Part shown: positions 12,327 to 25,619 of the stretch, piece by piece
How the letters are laid out: every line of letters begins with the position of its first letter
Numbering within the stretch: position 1 is the stretch's first letter
Origin: Todiramphus chloris collaris
Taxonomy: Eukaryota > Chordata > Aves > Coraciiformes > Alcedinidae
Length of the DNA stretch: 64,000 nucleotides
NCBI GenBank assembly: GCA_025345505.1
Contig: JANVCC010000011.1
Span: forward strand, 3,109,849-3,173,848
Direction of reading: 5' to 3'
The notes under the pieces: generated by a model
Told to the model about the DNA's origin: nothing
The model's input: the letters and a program-made list of their open reading frames with translations, nothing else
Databases searched by the model: none
Translations under genes and position numbers: made by a program

Positions 12327-12656
12327 TTTTTTTTTTAAGGGAATGCCTTGATATTTTACACTATAATTTAACCAGGAAACTTTACAATGACACTAGCATC
12401 ACAGCCATTTAATGTACACAAATCTAGTAAAGAAATATAGAATATAGTTCTCAGTTTATTCACAAAGATACATCTGAGCTTGGCAAACACTGCCAGGGAC
12501 AAGTGGTTAGTTTATTTAAACCTGTGCATCAGGAACAATCTTTTCAAGAGGACTGAGAAGTAACCGGAGTAGTTCTCCAAATCCAGCATGTTTAGGCAAT
12601 TTAGCAAAATCAGTGATTTTTTCCACTTCAGTCTCAGTTAGGTCATCTATAATTTT
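12327..12656 (-). pseudogene. Unidentified 46-codon coding-like frame with 3'UTR-like sequence and A10 tail
   Basis: On the minus strand, immediately after a TAG (12659-12657), a frame runs 46 codons to TAA at 12518-12516. It reads KIIDDLTETEVEKITDFAKL, PKHAGFGELLRLLLSPLEKI and VPDAQV. The composition is that of a soluble, helix-rich protein C-terminus and not of translated intron. It is followed by about 180 bases with AATAAA at 12455-12460 and by ten A (T10 on the plus strand, 12327-12336). Two readings fit: a 5'-truncated retrocopy of some mRNA, or the terminal exon of a gene nested in the TENM4 intron, with ATTCATGTTAG or AAATTATAG as a weak acceptor. I saw no convincing target-site duplication and no poly(A) signal within 30 bases of the A10 run, so the retrocopy case is incomplete. 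I do not recognise the protein. Confidence 0.45.
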
Positions 12657-13059
12657 CTAACATGAATAAACTCGTCTTTGCACTGCTACAGCATCACAAA
12701 ACTCAATGCGAACAGAACTGTCCTTTTACCCTGTAAGCAGGGGCTGAGTTTGTTAACAAAGCCTTAACCATCAATAAAGAAAACACTCTCCTAAAACTCC
12801 CAAACAGCAAAGAAGCACAGCAAGGAAGGTCTCCTGAGGACCTCTTCAGAACTCATACATTTTTGTATAGGTACGCATAGCAAGAAGGAAGGCCATCAGT
12901 ACAACTAGTAATTCAACAGGCCCAGCAGAAGGGCCAATATTTTAATCTCAAAAGAGTATATTTACTTGTCAGAGAAACTGTGCAAGGGAAGAGAAATCAG
13001 ACCTGGAGCATGGAATTTGTATCAAGCATTTGGCATTGCTATGCTTGCACAATATCTTA

Positions 13060-13205
13060 GTGTTTATACAGCCTTCATCAGCAGAGTGCCTGGGCACTTC
13101 ATAGCTATTAACCTCATAAAACCTCATCAGGTAGGAATCCGTCATTTCTGCTTCGCAGACAGGGAAAACAGAACTATGGCAGATTAAAGGACTGACTCAA
13201 TTCAT
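13060..13205 (+). mobile_element. L2/MIR-like ancient repeat remnant
   Basis: The order ATAGCTATTAACCTCATAAA, AGGTAGGAATC, GCAGACAGGGAAAACAGAAC and AGATTAAAGGACTGACTCAA follows the 3' end shared by L2 and MIR elements (the 'gaggtaggtactatt...cagatgaggaaactgagg' region). Identity is low, so the family is uncertain. Confidence 0.45.
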
Positions 13206-14138
13206 TTGTCTGGGCATTAAAATGCAATTGTGTGTTAATTCCCTTAACTTACTCTGTGGTCCCACGTTCACAAGCCCCATTTCAGGCACCCTTCTGCCAG
13301 CAAATATTGTGCAAAGCTCAGTACTGGAGGCTGCCTGAGAAGAGGTCCATCAGGCTGGACTGCTCCATGGACCACAGTGTTACCCAGGTGCTGATGAGTT
13401 GTTACAGCTGAGAATGTGCAAGTTCCCGTGTTTAACTACATCTAGGGATGTTTTGTAGTTCTAAGCAGAATGAAAACTGCACTGCTCGCTCCTCCAAACT
13501 CAGGCAGTCCTAGACAGCAAGCAGTCCGGATGCCTCTGATGCCGTCAAAGGCTTAATCCCAATTCCATCTATCAGATGACTTCATATTACAATGACTTGC
13601 ATGAGCTTATACCGGGCATCACATTGTAAGTGCCGCATAAAATCTTAGGAACATATTGAAAGGCCATTGTTTCCCTGAAAGGACATTGTTTCCCCTTCCC
13701 TCCTTAGGAGGAATTTGTTGCTTCTAGATCACTATTTACTGCAAGAAAATTAAGGTGAAGAACTCAGCATTGTTTTGGGTGTAGTGGGAAAGCCAGGAGC
13801 ATTTGTTCCAGGCGTGTAGAATGTATTTAAAGACAGCTGAGAGGAAATGACATACACAGGGAACATCTTGCTTCACTGTAAGGACAGAATTAGTATCCTG
13901 GAAGTTCTACAGCTTTTTTGCACATTATCTGTCTGCTTGAGCAAGTAAATCAACCATTCTATATCACCATTCATGTCTAAACGTTTGCAAAGTGTCTTAC
14001 AATGTCCCAACATACAAAATATGTCAGAACTATCCATAACGTAGATACTGTGTTAACACACAGAGATTGCATCAATATATTTTCTGTCTTTCTAAAGCAA
14101 AAAAGGTTCCTGTGTACACTGATCTCATCAACACACAG

Positions 14139-14370
14139 ATCATGAAATCAAAGAATGGTTTGTCTTGGAAGGGTCCTTTAAAAGTCATCAAGTTCCAAAC
14201 CCCTGACATGGGCAAGATCACTTTCCACTAGATCAGATTGGTCAGAGCCCCATCCAACCTCATCTTGAACACTTCCAAGGCTGGGGCATGCACAGTTTCA
14301 CTGGGCAACTTGCTCCAGTGTTTCACCACACTCATAGTAAAGCATTGCTCATGCTAAAATGTCAAGCAGC
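14139..14370 (-). mobile_element. CR1 LINE 3' end fragment
   Basis: Minus orientation: the plus strand begins with the reversed tail (AAAGAATGGTTTGTCTTGGA), then a diverged form of the block 'AGTTCCAACCCCTGCCATGGGCAGG' as remembered for CR1, then CTGGGCAACTTGCTCCAGTG. The 5' side fades after 14370. Confidence 0.88.
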
Positions 14371-14507
14371 AACAGCCGTGGATATTTTGGGTGTCTATAT
14401 CTCAGTGGGATGGGTAAAACACGGTGCACACATTTGTTTAAAGGCTTTAGGAGAGGCACAAATCAACCCTGTTCTATGCTAAATTGATGCAAAGTTCTTT
14501 CTTGTGG

Positions 14508-14542
14508 AAAAAAAAAAAAGAAAAAAAAAGAAAAAAAAGAAG
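14508..14542 (+). repeat. A-rich (AnG) simple sequence
   Basis: Runs of A separated by single G, about 35 bases, 140 bases after the CR1 fragment at 14139-14370. Confidence 0.85.
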
Positions 14543-17500
14543 ACCATCATCAGGGGAAAATCCTGGAACCATGGATAAGAGGAACAACCATACACTTTGA
14601 AGTGTTAATGTTCCTAAAAGCAAAGTGAAGCTGTAAAAATAGTTTGAAATTCCTGATGTTCTCTGTCTCCAGGTCAATGGAATCCACTGTTGACATTTTC
14701 TCTGGCTATTTTTTTTTTTCCCCTCTGCTCAGCTAGATGTAAGACACGGTTCACAAAGGGTAAATGCCCTCCTAAAAGCCCCCATGCCCTTCTCCTTCTC
14801 CCTCTCCAACACGATGCTCAGTAGATATTCAGATACTGAAGGCTCCCCATGTATTAGAAAAGCACATTGCAATTAACAATCATTAAAGTGTACCCTTTTG
14901 TAAAATATCATGTAGCTTTCACTACCCAGGAAACCTCATGACATGCTCTTTGTAGCAGCTTTGGTTTTATTTCCCATGGCTAATAAAACTCTTTTGTCTG
15001 TCTTCTCTTGGAATGGAAACAACACTTAGGGGAAACTCGGTATGGGTCCTCTCTGGGCTGTTTCAGCACCAACAACTTAGGTTATATAAAGGCATCTGGG
15101 GCCTCTGCCCATCATGCTCATGTTTTGACATGAAATCTTTGACTTGCACAACCTTTTAACTGCATCTAAGTGTTAGCAAAAGGTGCCCTGAAACTTGCCA
15201 AGTGGGCAATAGAATTTTCTGTGGAAGGATAAGCCACCTTATCCTTAGTACTATATCACCTCTGGCTGCCTTCCTGGTGGGGAAAAGAAGGAAGTCAAGC
15301 TCCAGTCTTTTCAGGGTTTGATTCCTTTGCTGAGTTCAGTATTTCAACCACAGACATGACATGTGGCTATTCCCTTGCTGGGCTGGACTCAGATTCACTT
15401 TAGCAAGGGAAATGTACCAAGAGTTTAGCATCAACTAGTTATTTAACCATCCAAATAAATCAAAGTTCCTACTATTGTTGTAACCAAGTATTCAGGATCA
15501 TGATTCTTTAGGTTTTACCACATTATGTCTTTCCACATTGTATTATTCCTATTCCAGAGCTGTTTGTGGAGGCCTTAAGCAACATTGCCTAATTCTATTA
15601 AACCAAATAAAGAGGAACACTTTTTTCCAAGTGTGTTTTGAAGACACCCAAGCTTTGGGGTATCTTTCGGTTATTGCCACTTGCTCATGACACAGCAAAA
15701 CACTTGAAGTCAAAACAACTTACTCAGCAGAGTAAAGAACAAAGAAACCGGTACAGCCTTTAGGATGAAAAAGGACAAAGAAAGATAATAATTCACATGG
15801 TCAACAAAATGGACATCTCTTGGGACAGGTTGATGGAGCGAAGAAGTTAGCAGAGAGAGGCAGATGATTGTGATAGATCACAGAGAGGAGAGAAGAAAAG
15901 ACAAGACATGCTTACTGAAGCATATGAGACCCCCAGAAACCACACCAGTCAGCAAAAAAATTGAAAACCACACTGCTGGCCCTTTATTAGCTTGTTGCTT
16001 TGCCCAAAGCAGCAAGCTAAGTGTAATAAATAACCAAACCAATCTATTACGATATTTGAAATTAAGGCTACAGCTGAAGCCACCAGCTGCTTGAGTAGTG
16101 TTTGTTAAATGCATTCTCACAGAGGGTCACAGGCTCTGCTGCTGCCGCTGTCTTCTCGCCTGTCCTCTCAGAGCTAAGTCCTGCAGGTACTGCTGCTGAT
16201 CCTGGCAAAGCCTCTAGAGAAGCTAAGGAATGAATGAAATAGCTGTTTTACAGTTAAGGACTGATCTTGCCCCAAATGATGAATAAAGGGTTTCTCAGCA
16301 TGGAAGCTCAAAAAAACAAGTTAATCATCACCACCAGGAGCGTGGTGCCCAGTGTGGATTTATAGCCATCACAGAAAGTGAACAACATGCAGGCAAAACA
16401 TTTATACGGTTCATTTCTTCGCTCTCCCCTCTTTCTGTGGAACCAAGTGTTAGATATGTGGTGGTTATGTATTCCTCCTTAACCTTCAGGTTTGACAGTC
16501 AGACCTATAATAATGTATTCTCTAAAATGAGACCTGAGGTTTGCTTTTTCTCCTAACTGAAAAAAAGCTGAATTCCACCACTGAATTACTCAGGGATAAT
16601 TTTGACTCAAGTAAATGTATTGCTTTCACTACTCCTGTCTCTGGAATAAACTTGACTGTAATTATCTGGATAACTGTCTCTCTATACACTGAAATTATAT
16701 GATTTCCCTAGAAGTGGCAGAATTGACTGTTGCAGAATTAATCATATTTTTGTGACATTCAGTGTTATGAAAAGGAGCCTTTCAGCATGAAATAATCACT
16801 GGTTTGTCAATCTTCAATAAATCAAGGAAGAGGCTCGTAAGATTAAGGACAATAGAAAGAGTAAAACAAACATTAAAAAAAGAAATCAACTGGTTTGTTT
16901 TTCTCTTACACTGCTCTTCCAGGCTTCTGCATCCCAGTGTGGCAGAACATACCAACAGAGAAGGAGTCAAGGACTGAAGTGTCTCTGTGGCCCTACTGGT
17001 GTTGGAAGTGGATAAAAGCAGCAAGCCTGGGAGCCATATATATTGTAACATCCTCTCTTGTAACATCAAGACCTGGACCAGAGAGATCCAAGCTGTTGTT
17101 CATCTAAGGGCACGGGACACTTTGAATGCTGCAGTTATTTAATACATGAGTACCTAAGAGGTTCTCAGGTTTGGAATTGAAACCTAGGACCCTGACTAAA
17201 GATCCCAATGGTTCATAGTATCATGAATTCACATCATTTACACATACATGCCTGGGTTGCTGAGGCAGGGGCAAGGAGAGAGGGATTCCTGCAAGGCCAG
17301 TCCTTGCATGGGCTTTGGCAGGCGCTTTGTGGTCAAATACTCTGTGCAGTGCTCTGTGTTGTTTCTAGCTTCCGAAATTATTTCTTGTATGTAAATGCTT
17401 TCCTTCCACGGCTTAAAGCTCTTAACTCACGTAATGGAAAGCCTGACCTGAGAAACCATCCTCTGCCCAAGCAATTGTTAGCTTGAACACCAGGACAGGA

Positions 17501-20246
17501 CTGCAGCTACGTGGGAACAGAGAATTGCTCTCCACAACACAGCTGGATTGGGGCAGCTCTGCAGTTAGCGATGTAAAATTAATAGGTCACAAAGGAGCAG
17601 AGCCAAAAAGGCAGCATGATTACATGTTGTTTAAAAGATTCTCAGCTTGTGGCTGGGAGGTCCCATGGCTTTGCTTCCTGTCCTGTTGTTTTATTTGACA
17701 CAAGACAATAGTTAAGAAAAATAAAAAAGGTCCAAGAAGGCACATTAAGGGTAATGCTCACTATTATACATTTCCCATCTGCCCTCCTTCCTGACTGCTC
17801 AGTGATCCACCTGCAATGAGAAAAAGGGGTTTACAAGCCTTCGTCACAGACTGGGGATGAAGACACTGTGCTCAGATGGGCTGCGAGTACTTCATACTGA
17901 GAACTGGATAATCTGTATCAACCCATCCCTGGGTGAAGGGATTAAGATGAAAGATTTAGGTGATAAAACAGAGAGGGCTGTGTTGTGTTTGTGGAGTTTT
18001 TTATTAACTCAAATATCCTACAGTAAGAGGTAGGTGCTTTCACATCCAGCTCAGTATAGACACACGCTGTGGGGTACATCCAGTAATACCTGAAACCCTG
18101 CCCCCTGCCTGACCACTTCTCCATGCTCAGAGCTCGTACTATGCAAGTACCAAAAGCAGTTGTATCAGAGATAATTCAGGTTTCCTCCTTCTCTCAATCA
18201 AAATCACCATGGAAGAATTCAAATGACAGCGGGCTTCCTATCTCTTTAAATTTTGCCACCAGAGTGGGAACTGCCTCTTGAGAAAACAAAGCATTGTGGT
18301 TATCACCTAAAGTCCTGGCTGCAAATGCATTTACTTGCTTTCATTTGACACAAACCAGTTATTCTCTGACCCCTCCTGACTGAAGAGCTGCATCAAAGAT
18401 TTCCAAGATAGAAGCAGATGGTCTACCACACAGTATTAGCTATTTCTTAGGAGAACACTTTATATTTTAATTTAATTCCCAATTGCTCTTAATAGGGAAG
18501 AAAAAAAGCTTCCAGCTGAAGCATCACATTTCTTTGAAACCTTCAAGGAAGTGACTAGAAAGACATGTTATAAAATGAAGCAGTTAAACTCAATGTTTGT
18601 TCAATGCAAAGAGTCAGCACATCCTATTCACTGTCTTCCTAATTACCCCTGGGGATCAAAGACTTTCAAGTGATTGCCTGTCCATTCGAACCAATAATAG
18701 ATGATCACTGGCCCCTCCACTGCTATAGTAGATTGCTGGATGCTTGTAATTTCCTGCAGGAAAGGGAAAATACAGTTTTAAATGGGTGTATTTAAATATT
18801 TTAATGGGTATTTCTAGGAGGATTTTTTTTAAGTGTCAACCTATAGAAAAAAAATAGACATAAAAGTGGTGTTGCTTATCCAAAGAGCTGTGTGGTTAAA
18901 TGTAATCTGTAATTTCCTTCACTATCTACACCACTGTGAAAATAGAATAGGAAGCTGAAAGGTGGACCTCAGCAAGGCTTTGCTGCTGTTAAGCAGCTTA
19001 CTGCACCAAAGAAACTGACTTCAGCCCCCACAGCTCTAGTAAATTAGGTGTTACACATGCTCAGGCCTTTCTCAGTAAAATAATATTTTCCCTTCTAGAT
19101 ACCTTTTCTGGCAGAGACCATATTACTATAAATATTACTGAGATATTTCTTCAAGATCAAAGTCAATTAAAAGATGGTCCCACTGTACCTCTAAATGGAG
19201 TTTTAATTTGTGTATATGATATTAGAAATAATGGCTTCCCCATTGGGGTACTCACTTCAATTAGAGAAATGAGGACAGGCAGCCCTACCGGAGAGCCTCC
19301 TACCTTTCTTTGCAATTACTAAAATTCTAGGCTAGTCTGCTGTGGACTGTATAATTTCATAAATACTATTTCATTACACGTATAAAGTGTGAGACCCTAA
19401 TTAAAAAAAGGTGTAATTTACATAGGTAAATCAACAACCTATCACATGCTTCCTTCCTTATTATCTCTGCCAGATATTGTCATAAAACCTGCTCTCTCAA
19501 ATTAGTATAATGGGATGCTTAAAGTCTAAAAGGAACAGTTTGCTGTGTAAAAGTAACAAACAGTATTTGTCTTCTTCTATCACCCCAGCACAACAGAGGT
19601 TGGATCAGAGTTTAAATCTAGTATCGCAGTTTAAAAGTAAATACTGTTGTAGAATTAGATATTTGAGGTGATCTCTCAGGCTGTTTTTTTCATCTGTGCT
19701 TCTGAAACAAACATGATTTTATTATAAAGACGAGTAAATGATTTGAGAGTGGTGGTTTGCTTGTGGTTTAATCCTAAAATCAGATGAAAATTGCATTTGT
19801 TTTATTAGTCACCATGCACATTCTAATAGCACTGGAGCCCCAGATGGGCTGTGCTAGTTGATGTAAGAAAAACTAACAAAACTACACTCCTGGTAGGCTA
19901 GGTTTAACTTGAGCTTTACTTAGCCTGAGTAAAACTGGTGACTTCAACAGCATGACAGAGGTGTTTCAAATTCGGTATGAATTTAAACATTTTCTAGATT
20001 AGGTCCAGTGTGCTCATCAGCATCATCAAAACTGAGCTCTAACTCTAAAACAGAATCCTATTGGTTTTGTGGCTTTTTGAAGAGATCAGAAAAAATTTAA
20101 TCTGCACATCTATTCAGGAGCATCTCCTGGTTTTAACTGCTCTGGACAGCAAAAGGAAGCTAAGAATGTTTTAATTCTTCTAATTTTTCTTTACATGAAA
20201 ATTGAAAAACAAGCTGATTGTTCCAACAGTTCATTTGGAGAGGGAA

Positions 20247-20268
20247 TTTTTTTTTTTTTTTTTTTTTT
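20247..20268 (+). repeat. T22 homopolymer
   Basis: Uninterrupted T22. No retrocopy body was seen on either side. Confidence 0.9.
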
Positions 20269-23200
20269 CCCTGTGCGAAAGCTCAGCAAATGGATACAAA
20301 TGCACAGTCTGAGAAAGCTGATAAAGTATGTGACACGGCACAATTAATGACACTAGAAATTTTTTTTCTGTCCAGAGACCATGGGCAAAATCCAGCACAG
20401 TACTTTCAGGTACTATAAATCTAAGTGAATTGTTCAGATCAGTGTGAAAAGCTCTCTCAATAACAAAACATGCGCAACCTGATGATTTGTTCCCTTGGAC
20501 TCAGAACTAAATCCAGCACATAGATTAAGGCAAGTGCTGGCAAGTGCAGCTCACAGTGTTCTCTTAAAAGGCCCACAGCCGTCTTTATATTTAATTACAT
20601 GTCAAAAAAAGCATTTGCTAGAGAAACTCAAAGTTCACCAAGTCAAGCACTCAAAAGTGAGCAAAGAACAGAATTAAGATTGCTTGTGTGACTTTAGATC
20701 AGCCCCTGTATGTATATGTACTGTGTAATAGCCTTTAATTCCCTCATCACAGGCTATTTTTTCTTCCGCTGGCCCAATGCTGAGCAGAACAATTGCACAG
20801 AAATTGCCACTCAACCCTGGCAACTCCAGCATTGTAGCATGTTCAATTGCTTTCTAGGGATGCCATATGTGCAGCCTGGTTGGTAGCAGCAGAGGGGGTT
20901 GGAAAGGGAAGGAATACTCTGTGCAGGCAATTTTGCTACTGCACTCTAGATAGGTTCCTCCTGAACACGTGTGAACTCGGGTTTTCCAGTTTTGTGGCAG
21001 CCAGTTCTGGGTGGATCAGGGATATGATAAAGCACACAGTATTCTATGTTATTCCTAATAGAAAAGAGGTGTCACAATTCTCCATTACCTACATGCCCTT
21101 GCAGTATAAAAGAACAGTAGATCCAACAGCGAAGTTTTGCGTAAGTGAATAGCAGTAGGGAATCAGACCCCTACTCTCACAAGTTTATTTAGGGTATATT
21201 CACTTGTGATTACTTAGTCCATGATAATTTTGTTTAAGTGTTAAATATGAATGTATAAAAGTGCTTGATTGAGGACAGAATACACTGCTTTGTCCTTACA
21301 TCCCCAAAGATCACATTGATAGCAGTTAATTAAACAGTATCAAGCAGTGTAACTTGAGAGTCAACATTATTTATTTGTTAGAAGGGACTCTACCATGATT
21401 TTGTCTCTGATCAGCCAATACCTTCTGAATTCCTGTACACACTTCAGTTAGAAAGGACCAGAGATCATCCTCAATAGGTAGTTTGGCTGTGACCACCCAC
21501 AAGAGTTTAACAGTACAGAAATTAACATATTCTAGACTAGCTGGATGCCCAGAATGGTTCCACATACATGTTTCATAACCTAGAGTAGACCATAATCCAG
21601 ACTGACTGGAGAAGCTATACTAATATAAATGAATTGTTACTGACCACTTGGATAAATGTTGTTTGGCATATCATTATGATTAGATTGTGGGATTTTTTTC
21701 ACCAAAAATTTCAGGAAGCCCTTTTGATGCTTGATTTCATTATCATTTCTGCCATAATTAAGTGAGATGCTGTTTCACTGACTGTCCAATTAGAGTTTCT
21801 TTTGAAATACTTAGTGTAAGCATAGCCATCATCTCTGCTAACTGCCTTGTTCTGCTTTGCTTTTTAAATAGTCTCTTTACATAATGAAGTGATGCTGCGG
21901 TTGTACTAGGCAAGCAAGGTGTGATGCTGCTGCAGTGACAAGTGCTACCATATTTGAAAATAGCTAACATATGCTGTTCTCACCACCTTTTTAGGAAAAA
22001 GCTTCTGACTGAAATAAGGACAGGATTGGAAGTTAAGGTATGATAAAATCAAATACAATGGAAGACAGGAAAAGATGGTGACGGTGGGACAATTTATTAG
22101 TTTTTTATTTAAACATAGAGATCCAACAACCTCTAACTACTAGTCAGCATCAGATTCTATTATCTCAAAGCAAACTGTGTAAGTGGTCCTTTTAGAGCTT
22201 TTAACTTTCAGCGTAAACAGTGGTGTTGAAATCTTGTCACAGAGGTTAACAGTGGATTGGACTTTTTGTTCTTTATGTCACAGGTCATCTAGAACGTTAC
22301 CTGGGTAGTATACTTAACAACCACACTTCACTTAGCACTATAAAGATGTATATCTACCACACAGCTCAACTTTAACTACAGGTAAAAAACCTTAGAGAAT
22401 GCATCGCTGCGCACATCCAACAGAAATGTATGACCCGGCTGCAAATCAGGCTCTGGAGCCATCTTCTAATTTATGTTAGAAAAGGATGGGAGAGAAACAC
22501 TAAACTGTAACTGAGGAATATTTTTCACTGTCAGTGACATCCCTAACAGAGCTTACTCTCTTATGACTAGTTAGCCAAAAAATGCATGGTATTTAAAAGC
22601 ACTGAAAGAAAGCCCATTATGGGAAACATTTATTTCTGTCTCCACTTAACTGCAATTAAATAATGTTATTTCACACTAATTAGTATGAAATAAAAGCATG
22701 GACTCAAGGAAAACTCCTTCCAGTAGATATTAAGATCTGTAAAACTGATTTCTTTTCAGTGCCTGTGTGCAAAGGTCAATCCAAGCCGTGAAATGATGAT
22801 TATAGCAGCACATCTGTGCCACTGTCATAAAGGCAAGGCCAGCACTTTTGGTGTCAGCGTGCTGTTATTTTCTTTTCTAGGGGCTTATAGCAACTATAAA
22901 AAACCACTAAAAACAACTGATAAAAGCTTATAAAAGCTGAGAGCCCATATCTTAACATGTAATAAAGGCAGATGGAATTAAACTCATCCCTCCTTGTATT
23001 AAAGGTTCTTAAATGGCTAAATGTGATGTTATGTGACATGTGTGGTTTCATGGCACACTGATGCAAACTCCAAGATCAGATGGAGCCCTCTGGATATACA
23101 GACTCAACCTGCTTTTGACCTGTTAAAGAATCAGTCATATTGGTGGTCTACATCTAAATGGAAATCATTCTTCCAGTGATCACACAATGATGAAAGAGGA

Positions 23201-23599
23201 TCAGACTTTGACAAAAGGACCTCTTCATTCAGTGTCAAAATAAAACAATAAGCAGGAATAAAAAAAGTAATATATAAAACTCCAGAACAATAGGGAAATG
23301 GAGGGTAATCTATATAAATCTAAGACCATGCAGAGAGTTGATAAAGGAAGCTGAGGACATGAAGAAAAAGAAAAATACATGTCTTGAAAAAACCAAAGAA
23401 AAATAGAACATTTTTAAAGTGCATTGAAACCTGGAAAATTTAGTAGAAATATAGCTATTTACTTGATGGAGATGGGTAAATTTTTAATAATGTTATAGTA
23501 AAGTTAAAGTGTTTAGCAAGAATTTTTGTTCTGGTTTTTGAAAATAACTGTGACAATGTAATTATTTCACAGCATATGAGGTTTTTTTTCCAGCCCATT

Positions 23600-24660
23600 A
23601 ATAACCAAGAATTATATTAAACAACATCTATTCAAGGACAAACATTTTTAAATCTGCAGGATCATTTAACCTGTACACAGTAAATGACATAGCAAAAGAG
23701 GAATCTGACTCACAGTTTAATACTGAACCAGTTACCAAGAGATTAGAACAGGGTTAATGCTGCACAAATATTTAAGAAGGGAAAAGAACAGAATGCAAGT
23801 CACTTAGATCGGGTAGCCTAACATCTATTACAGACAAAATAATGGAAAACATAACACAGAATTGCACTGGTGAAGAATAAAGGAAATGAATGGTATGGTA
23901 ACTTAGGCCAAGCATATTGCTTTTCCGAAAACCATATCTTAAGAAACAGTTATCATTTTTTGACAAGATTACAGTTTAGTGAGACATTTGATCTAATTTG
24001 GCATGACTTAACTATTAAAGAAACAAGCATTTTCCAGAGGTAACAAGCAATGTATACATGTGCTTAAAAACTAGCTGAAAAACAAAATCATCATTGCTGC
24101 TGAATAACCATCAAATGTTAAAACTTCTTATGAAATTCAACAACTGATAGTGGGCCTGAAGTTATCCAACATTTACATCAACATTACGTAAGTAAATATA
24201 AAACCATGGTTGCCTAAACATGCAAATGACTCAGAGGCTGTTCAAATGATAAATACAACAAGGACAGAACAAATAAATAGAAGAGCTGGACAGCTACTAA
24301 ATTCAAATGAAATGTGCTTAACATTAAAATAAAATGTGTCAAAGGTCAGCCTATACACTTTGGATAAGGGATCGCAAGTTGTGTCCATGAAATGGGACAC
24401 TGGCCACTGGAAAGCAGAGAGTGAAAATGACTTGAGGAGTAAGCACAAGATGATGCTGTATAATAATGTCTTACTGTAATTTTTATAGCCATAAAGATCT
24501 AATGAGATCCTTACATGTATAAGTTGGGAAAAAGTGAACTGAAGTAGGTATGTGACTTACCTATGTAAAAATGGTAGAATAAGTAGCTGGAGTTTACCAG
24601 CCTTCAGTATCCTAAGAGGTCAGCCTACATGATCTGATAGTGTTTATGGCTTTTAACATC
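23600..24660 (+). mobile_element. Ancient CR1-like LINE, reverse transcriptase region to 3' end, heavily decayed
   Basis: The plus strand follows, base by base but with many changes and stops, the order of a reptile/bird CR1 open reading frame 2. Landmarks are ATATTTAAGAAGGG near 23770 (from a PIFKKG-type motif), TTTTTTGACAAGATTACA near 23957 (FFDEIT-like), CATTTGATCTAATTTGGCAT near 23985 (AFDLVPHD-like), TTAAAAACTAGCTGA near 24064 (KNWLT-like), GGGCCTGAAGTTATCCAACA near 24153 (GPMLFNI-like) and GCAAATGACTCAGAGGCTG near 24222 (FADDT-like). The end near 24617 resembles the AGGTCAGACTAGATGATC tail seen in older CR1 subfamilies. No open frame survives. It is much older than the other CR1 pieces here. 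Confidence 0.7.
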
Positions 24661-25587
24661 AAAAATAAAGAAAATATTTTAAAATGAAAATTGTGGGAAG
24701 CTCCCTGCCTCTTCCTGCTTCTAATACACAGTGAATTATTTGCTAAAAGATGCAGTACTTGACCGGGGTTTTTATCAGTGTAGGCTGTGAAGGAGGGTTA
24801 ACTGCTTTGCAAAGCAGAAATTTTGCTGCTGAGTTCAGAACATGTTCAGAATGTCTAAATTTTAATAACTCACCATTTGCCCAGACTGGGCAACTCTAAC
24901 AAAATTAGGAGGTTTATAACATCTTCTGCTATTCTTTTTCAGTAATATTTTCTAGCAGAGTCTCTCTTTCAATAGCATATACATCTTTTCTCCTATTCAA
25001 ACTCTTTTAATGTCAGGTCACAGATCTTATTTAGGTCAAAACAATGAATGTTCTTTAATGGAGTTTATATGGTGAGTTTTTCAGCACCCACCTGAATGAA
25101 GTGATCTTTGCAAGAATAGTTTTAAAGTGGGATCTTGTACCTTTAACACTATTATTTAAAATCTGCAGTTAAATCACTTGTACTTCCTTTAAACTATAAA
25201 GCTGACAGCAGCTGCTATCCAAACATAAAATGCAAAATCCAAATCAGAAAAAAGATGCACACAATCCTCTCATAATATAAACAGCTCTTTCTGAGTTTGC
25301 AGGTGATGAAAAATAAGAGCTGAGTTATAATTCATACCACCGTGCACCTAAAGCTGCAATAAAGGATGACAAAACAGGGGGAACTAGAAGACCAAATATA
25401 GTCCATCTTGGAGTAAATGTTGTGCCTTTCACATTCCTCTGATGATTAGCATCTTGTGTACAGGTATCATGCTATACAACCAAACACCTTTTCTTGGTCA
25501 TGTTGGGCAAAATGTGTACATAACATTCCTTACTGTAGCTATACTGAGCCGTACTTTGGGGATCTCTCGATGTTTTATACAACACTC

Positions 25588-25616
<29 letters not shown>
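25588..25616 (+). repeat. (TG)n microsatellite with GCGCGC end
   Basis: About 12 TG units followed by GCGCGC: one uninterrupted alternating pyrimidine-purine run. Confidence 0.95.

Positions 25617-25619
<3 letters not shown>

Noticed and set aside
20218-20300. Retrocopy ending in T22 (minus-strand A tail)
   Set aside because: No coding-like or UTR-like body and no target-site duplication were seen next to it.
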